Assembly (NCBI RefSeq): GCF_001718835.1 | Contig: NZ_CP013444.1 | Span: forward strand, 620,001-684,000 | Direction: 5' to 3' | Source of the DNA: Burkholderia cepacia | GTDB lineage: Bacteria > Pseudomonadota > Gammaproteobacteria > Burkholderiales > Burkholderiaceae | Length of the DNA: 64,000 nucleotides | Shown here: positions 61,311 through 64,000 of the stretch, one piece after another | How positions within the stretch are numbered: position 1 is the first letter of the stretch | Layout: each line of letters begins with the position of its first letter | Made by a program: the position numbers and the translations under genes | Notes under the pieces: model-generated | Seen by the model: only the letters and a program-made list of their open reading frames with translations | What the model was told of the DNA's origin: nothing | Database searches by the model: none

Positions 61311-62653
61311 GACGGCAGCACCGCATACAGTTCGAGCGACGCCTCGGGAATCGATGCAGGCACATAGATCTGGCAGGCGTGCGCGTCGATCATCCGCTTG
61401 AACGCGGCGTCATTGCTGTCCAGCGCGAAGTACTGGTTTTCGATCCGCACGGGAATCGCGGCCGGCAGCCGCGACATCGGCCGCAAGGCGATGCCCGGCA
61501 GCGCGGAATTGACGATCTGCTCGACCTCGTCCGGTGCGCCCACTTTGCACAGACGCGGCAGATGGTCGATGAGGGCGTGCGCCGGCATTGCCGCTTGTAC
61601 CGAAAGATAGTATTCGGCGCCCTCGGTCAGCCTTTCGTCGTTGATCCGGCCGAGCCATGTGGTCGTGCGTACGCGTTCCAGTGCAATCGGTACGACGCGG
61701 GACGGAATGACCGCATCGAGCAGCGTGCGAATCAGCGATTCGAGCTCGGCGAACGTCGGCTCTGGTGCGCGGTGATCGGACAGTGGAATCGCCTGGAGCG
61801 ATTCGGTCGTGGAGAACGTCAGCAACGAGCCCGCCAGTCGGGCGAGCACCGCGTACAGTCGCTCGGGATGTTGATCCGGCGCCTGTACGAGGCGTGCGAG
61901 TTCGGGCCAGGTGCTATTGACGCTGTGGAGCAGCCAGAACAGCGCCACGTCGGACACGGCGAAGTCGGCGATCTGGTCCGAGCGCTCTTTGCGGCGCACC
62001 GCAAGGCTGGCACTCTTGGCGGACAGAATCTCCGACAGGCGCTGCGCGCGATGCATGAGGCGATCGCTCGCGGACAGAAACAGGCACGGCGGGACAAACG
62101 CCGTGTCGGGCTCGAAGCGTCCTTGCGGGGTGCGCACGAGTCGCGCGACCGGACACGTCACGTAGTCGCCGCCCTGCTCGAAGTCGAACAGCAACGTCAC
62201 CACGTTACGTTCGACACTGATTTCTTCCTGCCCGTCGCCGTTCAGATCGGCAACATGCTTGTACTCGCGGGTCACGCGGCGAGGGCGGGCCGGCTTTTCG
62301 CCGGGTTCGACGCAGTTGCCGCCCTGAGCGTCCATCAGCGCCACGCCGGCCAGCACGGTCACGGTGTCCACCGTTGCAGGCACGTCGTCAAGACTGCGCG
62401 CCGCAGGAAGCCAGTCGGCGGTTTCGCTGTCGATCAGCGTACCGTCGGGCAGGCGCAGCGCGAGCGCCGTGCATTGCAGGCGATTGACGCTCAGTGCCTG
62501 GTCGTCGAGTGCCACATGCACCGCACCCCAGGCGTCGGGGCTCGCGATGCGTGCAACTTGGTCGTGGACGTACTGTTCCCATATCGCCTGCTGCTGGAAG
62601 TGCTGCGGCGTCATGAAAATCCCCTTGGCCCACAGCGGTCTGGTTATCTTCAT
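61307..62653 (-). CDS. tssK: T6SS baseplate protein TssK
   Basis: A 448-residue TssK, which links the baseplate to the membrane complex. The N-terminal GIFMTPQHFQQQAIWEQYVH and the conserved shoulder segments (SDVALFWLLHSVNS, YLSVQAAMPAHALIDHLPRL) match the family. ATG 62653 is 57 bases after tssC. Length is normal. Confidence 0.94.
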   Translation of the reverse strand: MKITRPLWAKGIFMTPQHFQQQAIWEQYVHDQVARIASPDAWGAVHVALDDQALSVNRLQCTALALRLPDGTLIDSETADWLPAARSLDDVPATVDTVTVLAGVALMDAQGGNCVEPGEKPARPRRVTREYKHVADLNGDGQEEISVERNVVTLLFDFEQGGDYVTCPVARLVRTPQGRFEPDTAFVPPCLFLSASDRLMHRAQRLSEILSAKSASLAVRRKERSDQIADFAVSDVALFWLLHSVNSTWPELARLVQAPDQHPERLYAVLARLAGSLLTFSTTESLQAIPLSDHRAPEPTFAELESLIRTLLDAVIPSRVVPIALERVRTTTWLGRINDERLTEGAEYYLSVQAAMPAHALIDHLPRLCKVGAPDEVEQIVNSALPGIALRPMSRLPAAIPVRIENQYFALDSNDAAFKRMIDAHACQIYVPASIPEASLELYAVLPS

Positions 62654-62710
62654 CTTATTGGTTGGTCTTGAATAAAAGGCGCAATGCGAAAGTGTGCACC
62701 GGTGCGCATG

Positions 62711-64000
62711 TCACTGTTTCGCCTTCGGCATCTGCGAAACGAGGGAAAGGTTGATGTCGACGCCTTCGATCTGAAAATGCGGGACGATGAACAACTTGAT
62801 GCGGAAGAAGCCTGGGTTGTCCTCGATGTCCTCGACCGTCACCTTCGCCTCGCGCAGCGGATGTGCAGCCTGAAGATCGTCGCCCGGATCGGTCATTTCC
62901 GTGACGAGCGATTTGATCCAGTTGTTCAGCTCGAGCTCGAGCAATCGGCGATCCCGCGTCGTGCCGATGTTTTCGCGCTGGATCAGCTTCAGATAATGTG
63001 CGATGCGTGACAGCAGGAAAATGTACGGCAGACGTGCATTGATTCGGCTATTGGCTGATGCGTCGCGTGCATCGTAGGTTCGCGGTCGCTGTGTCGAATG
63101 CGCGGAGAAAAAACATGTCTGGTCGTGATTGCTGGTGTACGAAAGCGGAATCAGGCCGATATCGGAAAATTCATTCTCGCGTGTTTCGGAGATCAGGGCT
63201 TCGGTGCAGATCTTGCCGAGTTGTCCTGCACCAAGGTCGTATCGATGCACGGGGATATCGTCGATCAGACCGCCTGCATATGGACCGCGAATCTGCACGC
63301 ACCAGCCGTTGCGCACAAAGCTGCGTACGATGTTGACCGCGAAGGCGAATGCCGCGCTCGTCCACAGATATGCGCTTCGCCCGGCATCCCGCACGTTCTC
63401 CGTGTAATTGAACGTGCGCACGGACAGCGTATCGGGCCCGTAGGGCAAGCGGGCGAGAAAGCGCGGCATCGTCAGCGCGACGTAGCGCGCATCGTCGGTT
63501 TCACGGAAGCCTTTCCATTTCAGGTATTCGGCCCGCTCGAACCAGATCGGCAGGTCACGGATGCCCGCGACCGCCTCCATCGAAGGCTTGTCGAAGAAAG
63601 CCGGTGAGGCCGCGCCGATAAACGGCATGTGAGCGGCCGCGGCGACTTTCGAGATATTGCGCAACAGCGCGATGTCCTGCGCGCGATGGTCGAATTCAAA
63701 CGCCGAAATAATCGCGGCGATGGGCTGTCCGCCCGGCATGTCGTACTCGCCGACATAGGTCAGTCTGAACAAGCCGCTCTGGATGATATCGGGTGTATCT
63801 TCGAAGTCTTGATGGAGTGCTTCCTTTGAAACGTCGAGTACTTCGATTTTGACGTTTTGACGGAAATCGGTGCGATCGACCAGGAATTGCAGGCCTCGCC
63901 AAGTCGATTCGAGCGCTTGAAATGCTGGGTGGTGCAGGATGGCATCGAGCTGTCGGCCGAGTTGCTCGTCCAGGTCTGCCAGACACCAATCGAGCAAATC
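62711..64000 (-). CDS. tssC: T6SS sheath protein TssC, 5' end cut by the window
   Basis: About 430 residues of the large sheath subunit (VipB type). The frame is open to the window end, so roughly the first 60-70 residues are missing. LESTWRGLQFLVDRTDFRQN, WFERAEYLKWKGFRETDDAR, NSRINARLPYIFLLSRIAHY and the C-terminal domain are typical. tssB and the remainder of the system should lie beyond 64000. Confidence 0.95.
   Translation of the reverse strand, partial: DLLDWCLADLDEQLGRQLDAILHHPAFQALESTWRGLQFLVDRTDFRQNVKIEVLDVSKEALHQDFEDTPDIIQSGLFRLTYVGEYDMPGGQPIAAIISAFEFDHRAQDIALLRNISKVAAAAHMPFIGAASPAFFDKPSMEAVAGIRDLPIWFERAEYLKWKGFRETDDARYVALTMPRFLARLPYGPDTLSVRTFNYTENVRDAGRSAYLWTSAAFAFAVNIVRSFVRNGWCVQIRGPYAGGLIDDIPVHRYDLGAGQLGKICTEALISETRENEFSDIGLIPLSYTSNHDQTCFFSAHSTQRPRTYDARDASANSRINARLPYIFLLSRIAHYLKLIQRENIGTTRDRRLLELELNNWIKSLVTEMTDPGDDLQAAHPLREAKVTVEDIEDNPGFFRIKLFIVPHFQIEGVDINLSLVSQMPKAKQ

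Noticed and set aside
1..64000. tRNA, rRNA, CRISPR arrays
   Set aside because: Looked for T-arm-like GGTTCGA patterns and regularly spaced repeats by eye; none was convincing.

Overview
The window looks like a secondary replicon of a Burkholderia species (sensu stricto, probably the B. cepacia complex or a close relative). The DNA is GC-rich with strongly GC3-biased genes. It carries an OmpC-type porin, a poly(3-hydroxybutyrate) depolymerase, a catA-benABCD benzoate cluster, a LysP permease, a DUF3717-like small protein and part of a type VI secretion locus. No rRNA, tRNA or CRISPR array was seen. The species call is inference from gene content.

Layout. 1-7.2 kb is an AT-richer accessory zone: a Sel1-repeat protein, small orphan genes, two copies of a small SH3-type gene in a ~400-bp direct repeat, and broken pieces that look like the pre-toxin region of a CdiA/haemagglutinin toxin. 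7.2-9 kb holds two lipoproteins. 9-16 kb is mostly housekeeping: argG, a FUSC membrane protein, a GGDEF cyclase and lysP. 15.9-21.8 kb is the benzoate to catechol to muconate block (catA-benABCD, with a divergent LysR regulator). 21.9-28.7 kb is mixed: hydrolase, membrane protein, TetR plus glycosyltransferase, a HutC-type regulator and a porin. 29-36.2 kb is a potassium-uptake operon in the order kdpF-orf-A-C-B-D-E; its KdpD lacks the N-terminal KdpD/Usp domain. 36.5-39.6 kb is a basic amino acid/histidine ABC importer preceded by a HutC-type palindrome. 39.6-41.5 kb is hipBA beside a transposase scrap. 41.6-43.9 kb holds phaZ and a glutathione transferase.

44.1-48.3 kb is the most unusual region. 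A lipoprotein, a small exported protein and a lytic transglycosylase are followed by a protein that joins a cyclic-nucleotide-binding domain to a FliG-like C-terminal domain, then a MotA-like and a MotB-like stator subunit. No other flagellar gene is nearby. A sigma-28-like promoter candidate precedes the fusion gene. This could be an alternative, nucleotide-gated stator/rotor module.

48.4-59.7 kb holds assorted metabolic and regulatory genes, including a Vgb-like beta-propeller protein, a crotonase, a periplasmic binding protein, a 1158-residue zinc-ribbon/cyclase/AAA/TPR protein and an EF-G-like GTPase. 59.9-64 kb is the end of a type VI secretion operon on the minus strand (tssC partial, tssK, tssL, tssE, PAAR), which continues beyond the window.
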